Below, in pieces: positions 42,030-50,817 of a stretch of DNA of 64,000 bases. Positions within the stretch are counted from its first letter, which is position 1, and the number at the start of each line of letters is the position of its first letter. The DNA lies in contig NZ_BLAF01000026.1 in NCBI RefSeq assembly GCF_009687885.1, positions 69,800-133,799 on the forward strand. The letters are read 5' to 3'. The DNA is from Acrocarpospora pleiomorpha (GTDB taxonomy: Bacteria; Actinomycetota; Actinomycetes; Streptosporangiales; Streptosporangiaceae). A program made the position numbers and the translations under genes. The notes beneath the pieces were generated by a model. That model saw only the letters and a program-made list of their open reading frames with translations. It made no database searches and was not told the origin of the DNA.

Positions 42030-42896
42030 TTGGACGGAACGGGCGACAACGGTATCGGCGACGCACCCCCGGCCTCCCCGGAGGCGGGCGGGAGCCGTAC
42101 CGGGCGGAATCTGCCTGCGGCGATCGGGGTGGGGGCCGTGCTCGCGGCGCTTGTCATCGGGTCGGTCTACACGGTCAAGCCGTTGTTCCTGGTCGTGGTC
42201 ATGGTCGTGGTCGGCGTCGGCGTGCACGAGCTGGTGAAGGCGTTCGGGTCGCGGCAGATCCGGGTGCCGCTGGTGCTGCTGCTGGCCGGGCTCGCGGCGA
42301 TGCTGGCCGGTGCGTACTACGGCGGGCCGGTGTCGCTGGTCGGCTCGTTCGCGGTCACCGTGTTGGTGCTGCTGGGCGTGCGGACATTTCAGGGCGCGGA
42401 CGGGTTTGTACGGGATGCCACGGCCAGTGTCTTCGTCGCGGTCTATCCGGCACTGCTGGCCGGTTTCGTGGCGTTGCTGCTGCGCCCGGACGATGGAGCC
42501 GGCCGGGTGGTCACCTTCGTCGCGATCACCGTCGCCAGTGACATCGGGGGATATGTCGCGGGAGTCCTGTTCGGGCGGCACAAGATGTCACCGATCATCA
42601 GCCCGAAGAAGACCTGGGAGGGTTTCGCCGGGTCCGCACTGGCCTGTGTCGTGGTCGGGGCCTGGCTGGTGTCGTGGCTGCTCGGCGGCGCGCTGTGGCA
42701 GGGCGCGATCCTGGGCGCGGTCATGGTCGTCTGCGCCACCATCGGCGACCTGATCGAATCGATCATCAAACGCGATCTGGGCATCAAGGACCTGGGCACC
42801 CTGCTCCCCGGCCACGGCGGCGCGATGGACCGCCTGGACTCGCTCCTGTTCGCCCTGGTCCCGTGCTGGCTCCTGCTAAGCTTTTTCGTCCACTAA
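42030..42896 (+). CDS. cdsA: Phosphatidate cytidylyltransferase
   Basis: A 288-residue membrane enzyme making CDP-diacylglycerol from phosphatidate and CTP. It has about seven or eight hydrophobic helices. The CDS signature is near the C-terminus (IESIIKRDLGIKDLGTLLPGHGGAMDRLDSLLF), with the earlier metal-binding SDIGGYVAGVLFGRHKMSP and SPKKTWEGFAGS. The N-terminal 35 residues are a Pro/Gly-rich cytoplasmic extension. TTG start, eight bases after GGGAG. A standard neighbour of frr. Confidence 0.94.
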   Translation: MDGTGDNGIGDAPPASPEAGGSRTGRNLPAAIGVGAVLAALVIGSVYTVKPLFLVVVMVVVGVGVHELVKAFGSRQIRVPLVLLLAGLAAMLAGAYYGGPVSLVGSFAVTVLVLLGVRTFQGADGFVRDATASVFVAVYPALLAGFVALLLRPDDGAGRVVTFVAITVASDIGGYVAGVLFGRHKMSPIISPKKTWEGFAGSALACVVVGAWLVSWLLGGALWQGAILGAVMVVCATIGDLIESIIKRDLGIKDLGTLLPGHGGAMDRLDSLLFALVPCWLLLSFFVH

Positions 42897-42898
42897 AC

Positions 42899-42912
42899 GC
42901 CGATAAATCGGC
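42899..42912. terminator. Short hairpin between convergent cdsA and SUFU genes
   Basis: GCCGAT-AA-ATCGGC, a perfect 6-bp stem with a two-base loop, followed by TTAAAT on the plus strand. It fills the 16 bp between the two convergent genes and may terminate both. Confidence 0.45.
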
Positions 42913-43932
42913 TTAAATGCGGGTGTGCGGGGCTAGCCGACTGGACAGCACCTCGTGCCCGCGCTCCGCCGCGAGCCGCAACTCGGTGTCCGTGATCGGC
43001 ACAAGCCACAGCCACTGTACGGCGTCGCCCCCAAACGCAAATCCCGAAATATCCGGCAACCCCGCCGGCTCCGCCAGCAAGATCACGCCCTCGTGGCCGT
43101 TGCCCAACGGGAACGTGCCAGGCTGGTGATACCAGCGTGCCGTGTGCCCGTGCCCCAGCCAGGTCACCGACCGCCACGGATACTGCCCCAGCCACAGGAA
43201 CAACCGCGCCGCCACCCGCGGATCCTGCCGGGTCGCCACCGCGAGCTCCACCCGGGTAGGCGTGTCATACAGCTCAGCCGTCGGCATACGCTGACAACTC
43301 ATCCCCACCGTGGACAGGATCGTGTAATCCCGCCCAGGCCGCTCCGTCACCCCGATCCGCGGCAACCCGCCCGCGCTGGCGTCCCAATACCGCCCTGGCG
43401 GCCCCAACCGGCTGTCCAGATGCCCCATCACGAACTGCTGGAACGACGTCCAGCTCCCCTCCGCCTGCCGCCACTCCCAGTACGCCCTGGCCTTGCGCAC
43501 CCGCGGCGCCAACCCGTCCAGCGCCTCCGCCAGCGCCCAGGCGAACGGCGATTCCCCCAGCGCGTCGCGCGCGTACCCGGGCATGCCCCGATCGAGATCG
43601 GCCCAGCTCGGGATGACGGCCAGCAGCTCCTCGCCCTCGTACAGCGCGACCCCGTCCCCCTCCTCGAACCACAGCACCCGCAGCCGCGTGCCGTCGAAGG
43701 GTTCGGTGCCCTGCGGGTAGCGGGTGTGCGAGCGCGGCATGATCGGCGGCAGCCCCGCGTTCAGCCTGCCAAGATCGACAGAGGTCGGCGCGGGCACATG
43801 ATTGGCCAGCCAGACCGCCCCATGGACGATGCCGCCCGGGTCGCGCAGGTAAGCTACGGACGACACCTGATCGCACTCGACGGACAGCGTGCGGCTCCCG
43901 TAGGGATTGGCGCTGGTGAGCATGCTGTCCAA
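42913..43932 (-). CDS. SUFU (suppressor of fused) domain protein
   Basis: A 339-residue cytoplasmic protein. The last 170 residues fit the SUFU fold: GLPRIGVTERPGRDYTILSTVGMS, RVELAVATRQDPR, LWLGQYPW, GHEGVILLAEPAG and the ending VQWLWLVPITDTELRLAAERG. The N-terminal part (HVPAPTSVDLGRLNAGLPPIMP; LRVLWFEEGDGVALYEGEELLAVIPSWAD) is a separate actinobacterial module. Bacterial SUFU proteins are sometimes immunity proteins of toxin systems, but no toxin is adjacent. TTG 43932 has GGAGG upstream; ATG 43923 is an alternative. Divergent from rlmN. Confidence 0.72.
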   Translation of the reverse strand: MDSMLTSANPYGSRTLSVECDQVSSVAYLRDPGGIVHGAVWLANHVPAPTSVDLGRLNAGLPPIMPRSHTRYPQGTEPFDGTRLRVLWFEEGDGVALYEGEELLAVIPSWADLDRGMPGYARDALGESPFAWALAEALDGLAPRVRKARAYWEWRQAEGSWTSFQQFVMGHLDSRLGPPGRYWDASAGGLPRIGVTERPGRDYTILSTVGMSCQRMPTAELYDTPTRVELAVATRQDPRVAARLFLWLGQYPWRSVTWLGHGHTARWYHQPGTFPLGNGHEGVILLAEPAGLPDISGFAFGGDAVQWLWLVPITDTELRLAAERGHEVLSSRLAPHTRI

Positions 43933-44021
43933 ACCTCACCTCCGATCAGGACTCTAAGGCCGCTTCCCGCCGTCGTTAAGTGCAGTCGCGGCGATGAGTA
44001 TCGAGATCCGAAGGATGGGCA

Positions 44022-45137
44022 ATGACCGAGGCGCCTCAGGCGGGCCAGCTGACCTTCATCGCGCCGCGCCGGGCCAAGCCGCAGCGGCACCTGGCCGACC
44101 TGACCATGGCCGAACGCCGGGCGGCGGTGGTGGAGCTCGGCGAGAAGGCGTTCCGCGCCGACCAGCTCTCCCGCCACTATTTCGGCAAGCTCACCGAGTC
44201 CGCCGACCAGATGACCGACCTGCCCGCCGCGTCCCGCTCGGTGCTCGCCCAGCTGATGCCCGACCTGCTCAGTCCGGTACGGGAGATCACCTGCGACAAC
44301 GGCACCACCCGCAAGACGCTGTGGAAGCTGTTCGACGGCTCCCTGGTCGAATCGGTGCTGATGCGCTACCCCGACCGGGCCACGATCTGCGTCTCCTCCC
44401 AGGCCGGCTGCGGCATGAACTGCCCGTTCTGCGCCACCGGCCAGGCCGGCCTGACCCGCAACATGTCGACCGCCGAGATCGTCGGCCAGGTCGTCGCCGC
44501 CGCCCGCACGCTGGCGAAGGGCGAGGTCCCCGGCGGCCCCGGCCGGATCAACAACATCGTGTTCATGGGCATGGGCGAGCCGATGGCCAACTACAAGGCC
44601 GTCATCGGCGCGGTCCACCGCATGGTCGACCCGTCACCCGAGGGCCTGGGCATCTCCGCCCGCGGCGTCACGGTCTCCACCGTCGGCCTGGTCCCCGCGA
44701 TCGAGAAACTCTCGAACGAGGGCCTTCCGGTCACCCTGGCCGTCTCCCTGCACGCCCCCGACGACGAGCTCCGCGACACCCTCGTCCCGATCAACACCCG
44801 CTGGAAGGTCGCCGAGGTCCTCGACGCCGCCTGGGCGTACGCCGCCAAGACCAAACGCCGCGTCTCCATCGAGTACGCGCTGATCAAGGACATCAACGAC
44901 CAGGAATGGCGCGCCGACCTCCTCGGCCGCCTCCTCAAGAACAAACTCGTCCACGTTAACCTGATCCCGCTCAACCCCACCCCCGGCTCCAAGTGGACCG
45001 CATCTCGCCCCGAGGACGAACGCGCCTTCGTCCACCGCCTCGAACACCACGGCGTCCCCGTCACCGTGCGCGACACCCGGGGCCGCGAGATCGACGGCGC
45101 CTGCGGCCAGCTCGCCGCCGCCAACCCCACCTCCTGA
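44022..45137 (+). CDS. rlmN: Dual-specificity RNA methyltransferase RlmN
   Basis: A 371-residue radical-SAM enzyme forming 2-methyladenosine in 23S rRNA (A2503) and tRNA (A37). The iron-sulfur motif is CGMNCPFC (CxxxCxxC) near residue 130. GMGEPMANYKAV binds SAM, and methyl-carrying Cys are expected in the C-terminal part (REIDGACGQLAAA). N-terminal accessory domain: EKAFRADQLSRHYFGKL. ATG with AAGGA upstream. Confidence 0.97.
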   Translation: MTEAPQAGQLTFIAPRRAKPQRHLADLTMAERRAAVVELGEKAFRADQLSRHYFGKLTESADQMTDLPAASRSVLAQLMPDLLSPVREITCDNGTTRKTLWKLFDGSLVESVLMRYPDRATICVSSQAGCGMNCPFCATGQAGLTRNMSTAEIVGQVVAAARTLAKGEVPGGPGRINNIVFMGMGEPMANYKAVIGAVHRMVDPSPEGLGISARGVTVSTVGLVPAIEKLSNEGLPVTLAVSLHAPDDELRDTLVPINTRWKVAEVLDAAWAYAAKTKRRVSIEYALIKDINDQEWRADLLGRLLKNKLVHVNLIPLNPTPGSKWTASRPEDERAFVHRLEHHGVPVTVRDTRGREIDGACGQLAAANPTS

Positions 45138-45194
45138 CCGGGCTTCGCACGGGTGCGCATGTATTTGCGGGGTGGATCCTCGTAAGTTGGGAGT

Positions 45195-45854
45195 ATGACT
45201 CTTCCGAAGATTGTGTCTGCCGAGGAGTGGCAGGCCGCACGTGATGAGCTGCTGATTGAGGAGAAGGCGGCCACGAGGGCGCTGGACGCGCTGGCCGCCA
45301 AGCGGCGGCGGCTGCCGATGGTGGAGTTCCGCACCGACTACGTGTTCGACGGGGCCGCGGGCAAGGCGGATCTGCTCGATCTGTTCGACGGGCGGCGGCA
45401 GCTGATCGTCTACCACTTCATGCTGGAGCCTGGGGGAGAGGCGTGCCTGGGGTGTTCGAGCTTCACCGACAACATCGGGAATCTGGCGCACCTGCACGCG
45501 CGGGACACGACGTTCGTGCTGACGTCGCGGGCTCCGCTGGCCGAGGTCGAGAGCGTCCGGCGGCGGATGGGGTGGACGGTGCCGTGGTACTCGACGGCCG
45601 GTGGGGCCGATTTCAACGGGGACTGCGGGGCGCGGATCGATCAGGGGTTCGGGCTGAGCGTCTTCCTGCGGGATGGCGATCGGGTGTTCCGGACATACTT
45701 CACGACGTCGCGTGGGGTGGATCGCATCAGGCCCGACTTCGAACTGCTGGATCTCACGCCGTACGGGCGGCAGGAGACCTGGGAGGACTCGCCTGAGGGA
45801 TGGCCGCAGACGCCGCCGTACGGGTGGTGGCGGTATCACGACGAGTATCTGTAA
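45195..45854 (+). CDS. DUF899 family thioredoxin-like protein
   Basis: A 219-residue DUF899 protein. Motifs: SAEEWQAARDELLIEEKAATRALDALAAKRRRLPMV, LIVYHFMLEPGGEACLGCSSFTDNIG (an extended C-x-x-C-like site with Cys in CLGC), and GLSVFLRDGDRVFRTYFTTSRGVD, ending PPYGWWRYHDEY. The fold is thioredoxin-like; the biological role is unknown. ATG 57 bp after rlmN. Confidence 0.88.
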   Translation: MTLPKIVSAEEWQAARDELLIEEKAATRALDALAAKRRRLPMVEFRTDYVFDGAAGKADLLDLFDGRRQLIVYHFMLEPGGEACLGCSSFTDNIGNLAHLHARDTTFVLTSRAPLAEVESVRRRMGWTVPWYSTAGGADFNGDCGARIDQGFGLSVFLRDGDRVFRTYFTTSRGVDRIRPDFELLDLTPYGRQETWEDSPEGWPQTPPYGWWRYHDEYL

Positions 45855-45856
45855 GC

Positions 45857-46519
45857 CTAGGGACGGGCGCGGCGAAGCCCGGCGTATCCGAATAGGCCTA
45901 AGCCGATCCATATGGCCGCTGAGACGACGATGGCGGGGAGCCGGGTGGCCAGGTCGCCGTGGTTGGCCGCGTGCATCCAGGTCATGGCGGGAAATGTCGC
46001 CCAGACCGATGACGACCCTGCCATCAATATGGCGAAATATCCGCCGATGAGGGCGACGATGGAGATCGCGGGGGAGGGGAGGATGGCGCGGCTGGTGAGG
46101 GCGCCGATGACGGTTCCGGCCAGGATGGCCAGGGCGTGCAGGCCGATCCCGGTGGCCAGCGTGCCCACCGGCGGCATCCCCGCGAAGCCCCCGACCAGCG
46201 GCCAGACCAGGGCGATCAGGGCCAAGATCGTGTTGCACGCGAGCGCCGCCAGCAGCCCGCTCGCGACCTCCGCCCGCCCGACCGCGGTGAGCGCGATCAT
46301 GCGCTGCTCGTCCGGTTCGGTGTCCAGCAGTCCCCGGGCCGCCCACGCGAACGCGGGGATCAGGATCGCCGCCGAGTCCGCGTACGAGCTGAGCTCGTTC
46401 CCCGCCGGAACCCCCGTCGCGTACAGCAGGCTGATCACGACGAGCAGCAGGAGCAGCGGCTGGAACGCCCGGTGGGAGCGGGCATAACCGGCGATCCGGA
46501 ATCGGGTCAGGGCGATCAT
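45857..46519 (-). CDS. ABC-2-like membrane protein (transporter permease)
   Basis: A 220-residue protein with six hydrophobic stretches and small loops (AFQPLLLLLVVISLLYATGV; ILIPAFAWAARGLL; TILALIALVWPLVGGFAG). It shows no EAA loop, which fits exporter-type permeases. ATG overlaps the stop of the ATPase gene by four bases, so it likely forms an ABC exporter with it. Substrate unknown. Confidence 0.75.
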   Translation of the reverse strand: MIALTRFRIAGYARSHRAFQPLLLLLVVISLLYATGVPAGNELSSYADSAAILIPAFAWAARGLLDTEPDEQRMIALTAVGRAEVASGLLAALACNTILALIALVWPLVGGFAGMPPVGTLATGIGLHALAILAGTVIGALTSRAILPSPAISIVALIGGYFAILMAGSSSVWATFPAMTWMHAANHGDLATRLPAIVVSAAIWIGLGLFGYAGLRRARP

Positions 46520-47253
46520 TCGGCGGCCTCCACGGTCTCGTCCTGGCTCAGGAGCGGTTCGTGGCCTTCCGCCCGGAGTTGCGCGGCCAGCAGGCTCGCC
46601 CGTGACAGCGGCAACCGGACCGAGACGTTCAGGATGGGTTCGGCCGCTTGCGTGGCCATCGGCAGGACGCGGGAGTCGCGGACCTCGTAGCGGGTGACGT
46701 TCGGGAGGGTGCGCAGGTCGCCCTGATGGTCGCTGGCGACCACGATGCCGCCCCGGGTGGCGATCGCGTCCACGGTCAGCGCGATCTCGGCGCGGGCGGC
46801 GGTGTCCAGGCCGGCGAAGGGCTCGTCCAGGATGAGCAGGTCGGGGCGGCAGAGCAGGGCCTGGGCGAGACCCACCTTGTGCGCGCTGCCCTTGGACAGG
46901 TCGGGTAACCGCTGGCCGAGCAGGTGCTCAATGCGCAGGCGGGACGTCCACTCGTCGATGGCCGTTTCGTCCACTTTCCGGATCGCCGCCAGGTGGCGCA
47001 GGTAGCCGGCGACGGTGAAAGGCTGGGCGGCGGGGAAACGTTCGGGGGCGTACCCGACGATGGCCGGGCGGCCGGTGACCGTGCCGCGGGTCGGGCGCAG
47101 CAGGCCGGCGATCACTCTGAGCAGGGTGGACTTGCCGGAGCCGTTGGGTCCGACGACCTCGATCACGCTGCCGGGGGCCAGCTCCAGGTCGACCTCGGCG
47201 AGTACCCAGGGGTCCTTACGCCGGTAGCGGAGGTAGAGGTCGGTTATGCGCAT
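46516..47253 (-). CDS. ABC transporter ATP-binding protein
   Basis: A 245-residue ATPase with Walker A GPNGSGKST, signature region LSKGSAHKVGLAQALL, Walker B LLILDEPFAGLD and switch region VVASDHQGD in place of the common His. The short arm and signature LSKG resemble CcmA-like exporters. ATG at 47253. Coupled to the membrane protein gene downstream. Confidence 0.87.
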   Translation of the reverse strand: MRITDLYLRYRRKDPWVLAEVDLELAPGSVIEVVGPNGSGKSTLLRVIAGLLRPTRGTVTGRPAIVGYAPERFPAAQPFTVAGYLRHLAAIRKVDETAIDEWTSRLRIEHLLGQRLPDLSKGSAHKVGLAQALLCRPDLLILDEPFAGLDTAARAEIALTVDAIATRGGIVVASDHQGDLRTLPNVTRYEVRDSRVLPMATQAAEPILNVSVRLPLSRASLLAAQLRAEGHEPLLSQDETVEAAE

Positions 47254-47316
47254 GATGCCGGAAGGATATGCGGAAATGCCCCGCTGACTGGAGTCACACG
47301 CGTGTAGATCCCAATA

Positions 47317-48711
47317 ATGGGGCGCATGCTTCGCAGACGAACCCCCCTCGCGGCGCTGGCCGTCGCCGGTTTGACCTTACTCACCCCCGCTGCCGCGCAC
47401 GCGGAGGCGTACACGCCGGGCTCGGCCGGGCTGGGGGATCCCTACTTCCCACACGCGGGCAACGGCGGGTACGACGTCGATCACTACGACCTCAATCTGC
47501 GCTTCAACCCGAAGACGGACGTGCTCAAGGCGACCGCGACGATCGCGGCCACCGCCACGAAGAACCTGTCCCGCTTCAACCTCGACTTCTCCGGCCTGAA
47601 CGTCCGGAAGGTGGAGGTGGACGGGAAGAAGGCCAAATTCCGCCGTAAGGGCCAGGAGCTCACCATCACCGCCGCCCACGGCCTGGCCGAGGGCGGCAAG
47701 TTCACCGTCAAGATCGAGTACGACGGCAAGCCCAAACCGGTCAACGACCCGGAACTCGGCGTCACCGGCTGGATCCACACCAAGGACGGCGCGACCGCGC
47801 TAGGCGAGCCCGACGGCGCGCGGACGTGGTTCCCCGTCAACGACAACCCGAAGGACAAGGCCACCTTCGCGTACACGGTCTCGGTTCCGGTGGGCCTGAC
47901 CGTGCTGGCCAACGGGGAGCCGCGCAATGTCGGGATTGTCCGCGTGCGTAATGGCTGGTCGTCGGTGAAGTGGGAGATGCGCGAGCCGATGGCCCCCTAC
48001 CTGGCCATGGTCGCGATCGGCAAGTTCAAGGTCAGCCAGGGGGTGGCGGCGGGGGTTCCCAACATCACCGCGTACGACCCGGTGCTGGCCAAGACGTCCA
48101 AGCACCTGCACAAGACCACCGCCAAGGCCACCGAATGGGGCGCCAAGTACTTCGGCCCCTACCCGTTCTCCTCGACCGGCGGCATCGCCGACAAGGTGGA
48201 CGTCGGGTACGCGCTGGAGACCCAGGGCCGCCCGGTCTACGACGGCGACGTCACCGACGACCTGCTGATCGTGCACGAGATCGCCCACCAGTGGTTCGGC
48301 AACAGCGTCGGCCCGCAGACCTGGAAGGACATCTGGCTCAACGAGGGCTTCGCGACCTACGCGGAATGGCTGTACGAGGAGACCCACAACGGCCCCACCG
48401 CCCAGCAGACGTTCGCGAAGCTGTACAAGAACAAGGGCGCGTTCTGGAACCTCAAGACGGGCAACCCCGGCCGTAACGGCATGTTCGACTGGGAAGCCGT
48501 CTACCAGCGCGGCGCGATGACGCTGCAAGCGCTCCGCCAGAAGATCGGCGACGACACGTTCTTCGAGCTCCTGCCCGCCTGGGCCGAGAAGCACCGCCAC
48601 AGCACGGCGACCACCAGAAACTTCATCGACCTCGCCGAGGAACTGTCCGGCCAGGACCTCGACCCTCTCTTCAACGCCTGGCTCTACAAGGCAGCCAAAC
48701 CAAAGCTCTAG
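47317..48711 (+). CDS. Secreted M1-family metallopeptidase
   Basis: A 464-residue zinc aminopeptidase-like protein, shorter than full M1 enzymes (about 850) because it lacks the C-terminal ERAP-like region. Signal peptide: MLRRRTPLAALAVAGLTLLTPAAAHAE. N-terminal beta-saddle, then an exopeptidase-type motif VGYALETQGRP, zinc site HEIAHQWFG and WLNEGFATYAEWL. ATG 47317; an ATG three codons later is equally possible. Acts outside the cell or at the wall. A long hairpin follows. Confidence 0.9.
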   Translation: MGRMLRRRTPLAALAVAGLTLLTPAAAHAEAYTPGSAGLGDPYFPHAGNGGYDVDHYDLNLRFNPKTDVLKATATIAATATKNLSRFNLDFSGLNVRKVEVDGKKAKFRRKGQELTITAAHGLAEGGKFTVKIEYDGKPKPVNDPELGVTGWIHTKDGATALGEPDGARTWFPVNDNPKDKATFAYTVSVPVGLTVLANGEPRNVGIVRVRNGWSSVKWEMREPMAPYLAMVAIGKFKVSQGVAAGVPNITAYDPVLAKTSKHLHKTTAKATEWGAKYFGPYPFSSTGGIADKVDVGYALETQGRPVYDGDVTDDLLIVHEIAHQWFGNSVGPQTWKDIWLNEGFATYAEWLYEETHNGPTAQQTFAKLYKNKGAFWNLKTGNPGRNGMFDWEAVYQRGAMTLQALRQKIGDDTFFELLPAWAEKHRHSTATTRNFIDLAEELSGQDLDPLFNAWLYKAAKPKL

Positions 48712-48769
48712 CCACGAAACGGCGCCGGGTCACTCACCGTTATCCGGCGCCGTTAACGCCACTCGTGGC
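48711..48769 (+). terminator. Long terminator hairpin after M1 peptidase gene
   Basis: The inner stem AACGGCGCCGG (48718-48728) pairs with CCGGCGCCGTT (48744-48754). Flanking GCCACGA (48711-48717) pairs with TCGTGGC (48763-48769), extending the structure. There is no T-run. It directly follows the stop codon. Confidence 0.65.
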
Positions 48770-48819
48770 TCTCGCCGCACCGCCGCCAAAAGCGGCCAGG
48801 CATCCCGTTAAGGTGCCTG

Positions 48820-49698
48820 GTGTTGGTTGAGGCGTGGAGGGGGTCGGGTGCTGTGTCGGGGGAGCGGCAGCAGGGATTGCGTGCGGACTGTGGGCGTTGT
48901 TTTGGGCTGTGTTGTGTTGCGCCGGCGTTTGCCGAGTCGGCTGACTTCGCGGTGGACAAGCCTGCTGGGCGGCCGTGTGTCAATCTGAAGGGTGATTTCC
49001 GGTGTGGTATTCACTCGGAGCTCCGGGAGCGGGGGTTTTCGGGGTGTACGGTATTTGACTGTTTTGGGGCTGGGCAGAAGGTTGCGCAGGTCACTTACGG
49101 GGGGCGGGACTGGCGGCGGGTGCCGGGGATCGCGAGTGAGATGTTCGATGTGTTCGCGGTCATGCGGCAGCTTCATGAGTTGCTCTGGTATCTGGCCGAG
49201 GCGTTGACGCTGGATGCGGCGCGGCCGGTCTACGGGGAGCTCGAACGGGCTTTTGGTGCGACGGAACGGCTGACGTTGGAGAGTCCTGAGGTTTTGGTGC
49301 GGTTGGACTTTGGGGCGGTTCGGCAGGAGGTCAACGCGCTGTTGCTGCGCGCCAGTGAACTCGCCCGCGCGGAGTTCCAGCGGAAGAAGGATCGGCGAAG
49401 GAAATCTGATTTCCGGGGTGCCGACCTCATGGGTGCCGATCTGAAGGGCGCGGATCTGCGTGGTGCGAGTTTGCGTGGTGCGTATCTGATCGGTGCCGAT
49501 CTTCGGGGTGCGGACCTGCGTGGAGCTGACGTCATCGGGGCTGATCTTCGTGCGGCGAAGATCGCCGGAGCTGATCTGACCGGAGCTGTCTTCCTCATCC
49601 AGTCGCAACTTGACGCGGCCAATGGTGACGCGACGACCAAGTTCTCGCCGTCGTTCCGTCGCCCCGCGCACTGGCCGGACGTGTCGCAACCGAAATGA
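48820..49698 (+). CDS. Pentapeptide-repeat protein with N-terminal cysteine cluster
   Basis: A 292-residue protein. The N-terminus carries CGRCFGLCC, later C in GRPCVNL, FRCGIH, GCTVFDCFG: eight cysteines within about 65 residues, like metal-cluster (YkgJ-type) modules. A helical middle follows. Residues about 195-255 form pentapeptide repeats (FRGADLMGADLKGADLRGA and so on), a right-handed beta-helix that could mimic DNA or bind protein. GTG 48820 is the far start; GTG 48853 just before the cluster (SGERQQ) is possible. Function unknown. Confidence 0.82.
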   Translation: MLVEAWRGSGAVSGERQQGLRADCGRCFGLCCVAPAFAESADFAVDKPAGRPCVNLKGDFRCGIHSELRERGFSGCTVFDCFGAGQKVAQVTYGGRDWRRVPGIASEMFDVFAVMRQLHELLWYLAEALTLDAARPVYGELERAFGATERLTLESPEVLVRLDFGAVRQEVNALLLRASELARAEFQRKKDRRRKSDFRGADLMGADLKGADLRGASLRGAYLIGADLRGADLRGADVIGADLRAAKIAGADLTGAVFLIQSQLDAANGDATTKFSPSFRRPAHWPDVSQPK

Positions 49699-49714
49699 CG
49701 GGAAAAGTCACCAA

Positions 49715-50770
49715 GTGGCCGACCCTCAAGATCCTCAAAGCCTTCAAGATCCACCGAATCCGCAAGATCCACCGAATCCGCAGGACCCACAAGATCCGCA
49801 GGGCTCGCGAAGTCCGCAGGGTTCGCGAAGTCCGCAAGGCCCGGTCGACTCGCTGCGGGTTCCGCGTTACGCGGGGCCTGCCACGTTCGCCCGGCTGCCC
49901 CGCCTGGACCAGGTTTCGCACGCTGATATCGCCATCGTCGGGGTGCCGTTCGACAGTGGTGTCTCTTATCGCCCCGGTGCCCGGTTCGGTCCCACCGCCG
50001 TCCGTGAGGCCAGTCGGCTGCTGCGTCCCTACCATCCGGGGCTGGACGTCGCCCCGTTCGCGGTCGCCCAGGTGGCCGACGCGGGAGACATCGCCTGTAA
50101 CCCCTTCAATATCGACGAAGCCGTTGAGACCATCCAGGACGCCGCCGCCAGCCTCATGGTCGGCGGCACGCGCCTGATCACGATCGGTGGTGATCACACG
50201 ATCGCGCTTCCCCTGCTCCGGGCGGTCGCCCGTGAACACGGGCCGGTCGCGCTGCTTCACTTCGACGCCCACCTGGACACCTGGGACACCTACTTCGGTG
50301 CCGCCTACACTCACGGCACCCCGTTTCGTCGCGCTGTCGAGGAGGGGCTGCTCGACACGGAGGCGCTCACGCACGTCGGGACTCGCGGGTCTCTCTACTC
50401 CAAAAACGATCTCCCCGAGGATCGCCGCCTCGGCTTCGGCGTCATCACCAGCGCCGACGTGATGCGGCGCGGGGTAGACGAGATCATCGACGCCCTCCAC
50501 CAGCGCGTCGGCCGCCGTCCTCTCTACATCAGCATCGACATCGACGTCCTGGACCCGGCGCACGCCCCCGGCACCGGCACTCCGGAAGCAGGCGGCCTCA
50601 CCAGCCGCGAACTCCTCGAGATTCTCCGCGGCCTGGCCACCACCCAACTGGTCGCCGCCGATATCGTCGAGGTCGCCCCCGCCTACGACCACGCCGAAAT
50701 AACCGCCATTGCCGCCTCCCACATCACCTACGACCTGACCACTCTCCTCACCTTGACCCGACCGTCATAA
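49715..50770 (+). CDS. speB: Agmatinase/ureohydrolase family protein
   Basis: A 351-residue manganese ureohydrolase. Metal ligands: GGDHT, DAHLDTWD and SIDIDVLDPAHAPGTGTPE, with AHGTPFR-type loop YTHGTPFRRA as in agmatinases and guanidinobutyrases. The first 40 residues are DPQ/DPP/GSRSPQ repeats of minisatellite DNA; the enzyme proper starts at VDSLRVPRYAGPATFARLP. GTG 49715 was chosen near that boundary with weak GGGAAA. Agmatine to putrescine plus urea fits the putrescine genes at 55-62 kb; guanidinobutyrate is an alternative substrate. Confidence 0.85.
   Translation: MADPQDPQSLQDPPNPQDPPNPQDPQDPQGSRSPQGSRSPQGPVDSLRVPRYAGPATFARLPRLDQVSHADIAIVGVPFDSGVSYRPGARFGPTAVREASRLLRPYHPGLDVAPFAVAQVADAGDIACNPFNIDEAVETIQDAAASLMVGGTRLITIGGDHTIALPLLRAVAREHGPVALLHFDAHLDTWDTYFGAAYTHGTPFRRAVEEGLLDTEALTHVGTRGSLYSKNDLPEDRRLGFGVITSADVMRRGVDEIIDALHQRVGRRPLYISIDIDVLDPAHAPGTGTPEAGGLTSRELLEILRGLATTQLVAADIVEVAPAYDHAEITAIAASHITYDLTTLLTLTRPS
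49721..49838 (+). repeat. 18-bp minisatellite in the agmatinase N-terminus
   Basis: Direct repeats GATCCACCGAATCCGCAA (49748-49765, 49766-49783) and GGGYTCGCGAAGTCCGCA (49801-49818, 49819-49836), with related 9-bp units around them. In-frame; encodes DPQ, DPPNPQ and GSRSPQ units. Confidence 0.75.
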
Positions 50771-50817
50771 CCTAATCATTGCGATAAAGTCTTAATCACT
50801 CTCTATCGGAGGTGGTT

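Noticed and set aside
42030..42160. Absent or wrong cdsA start because of the TTG codon
   Set aside because: TTG with GGGAG eight bases upstream is acceptable in these genomes, and the Pro/Gly-rich cytoplasmic tail is frequent in actinobacterial CdsA.
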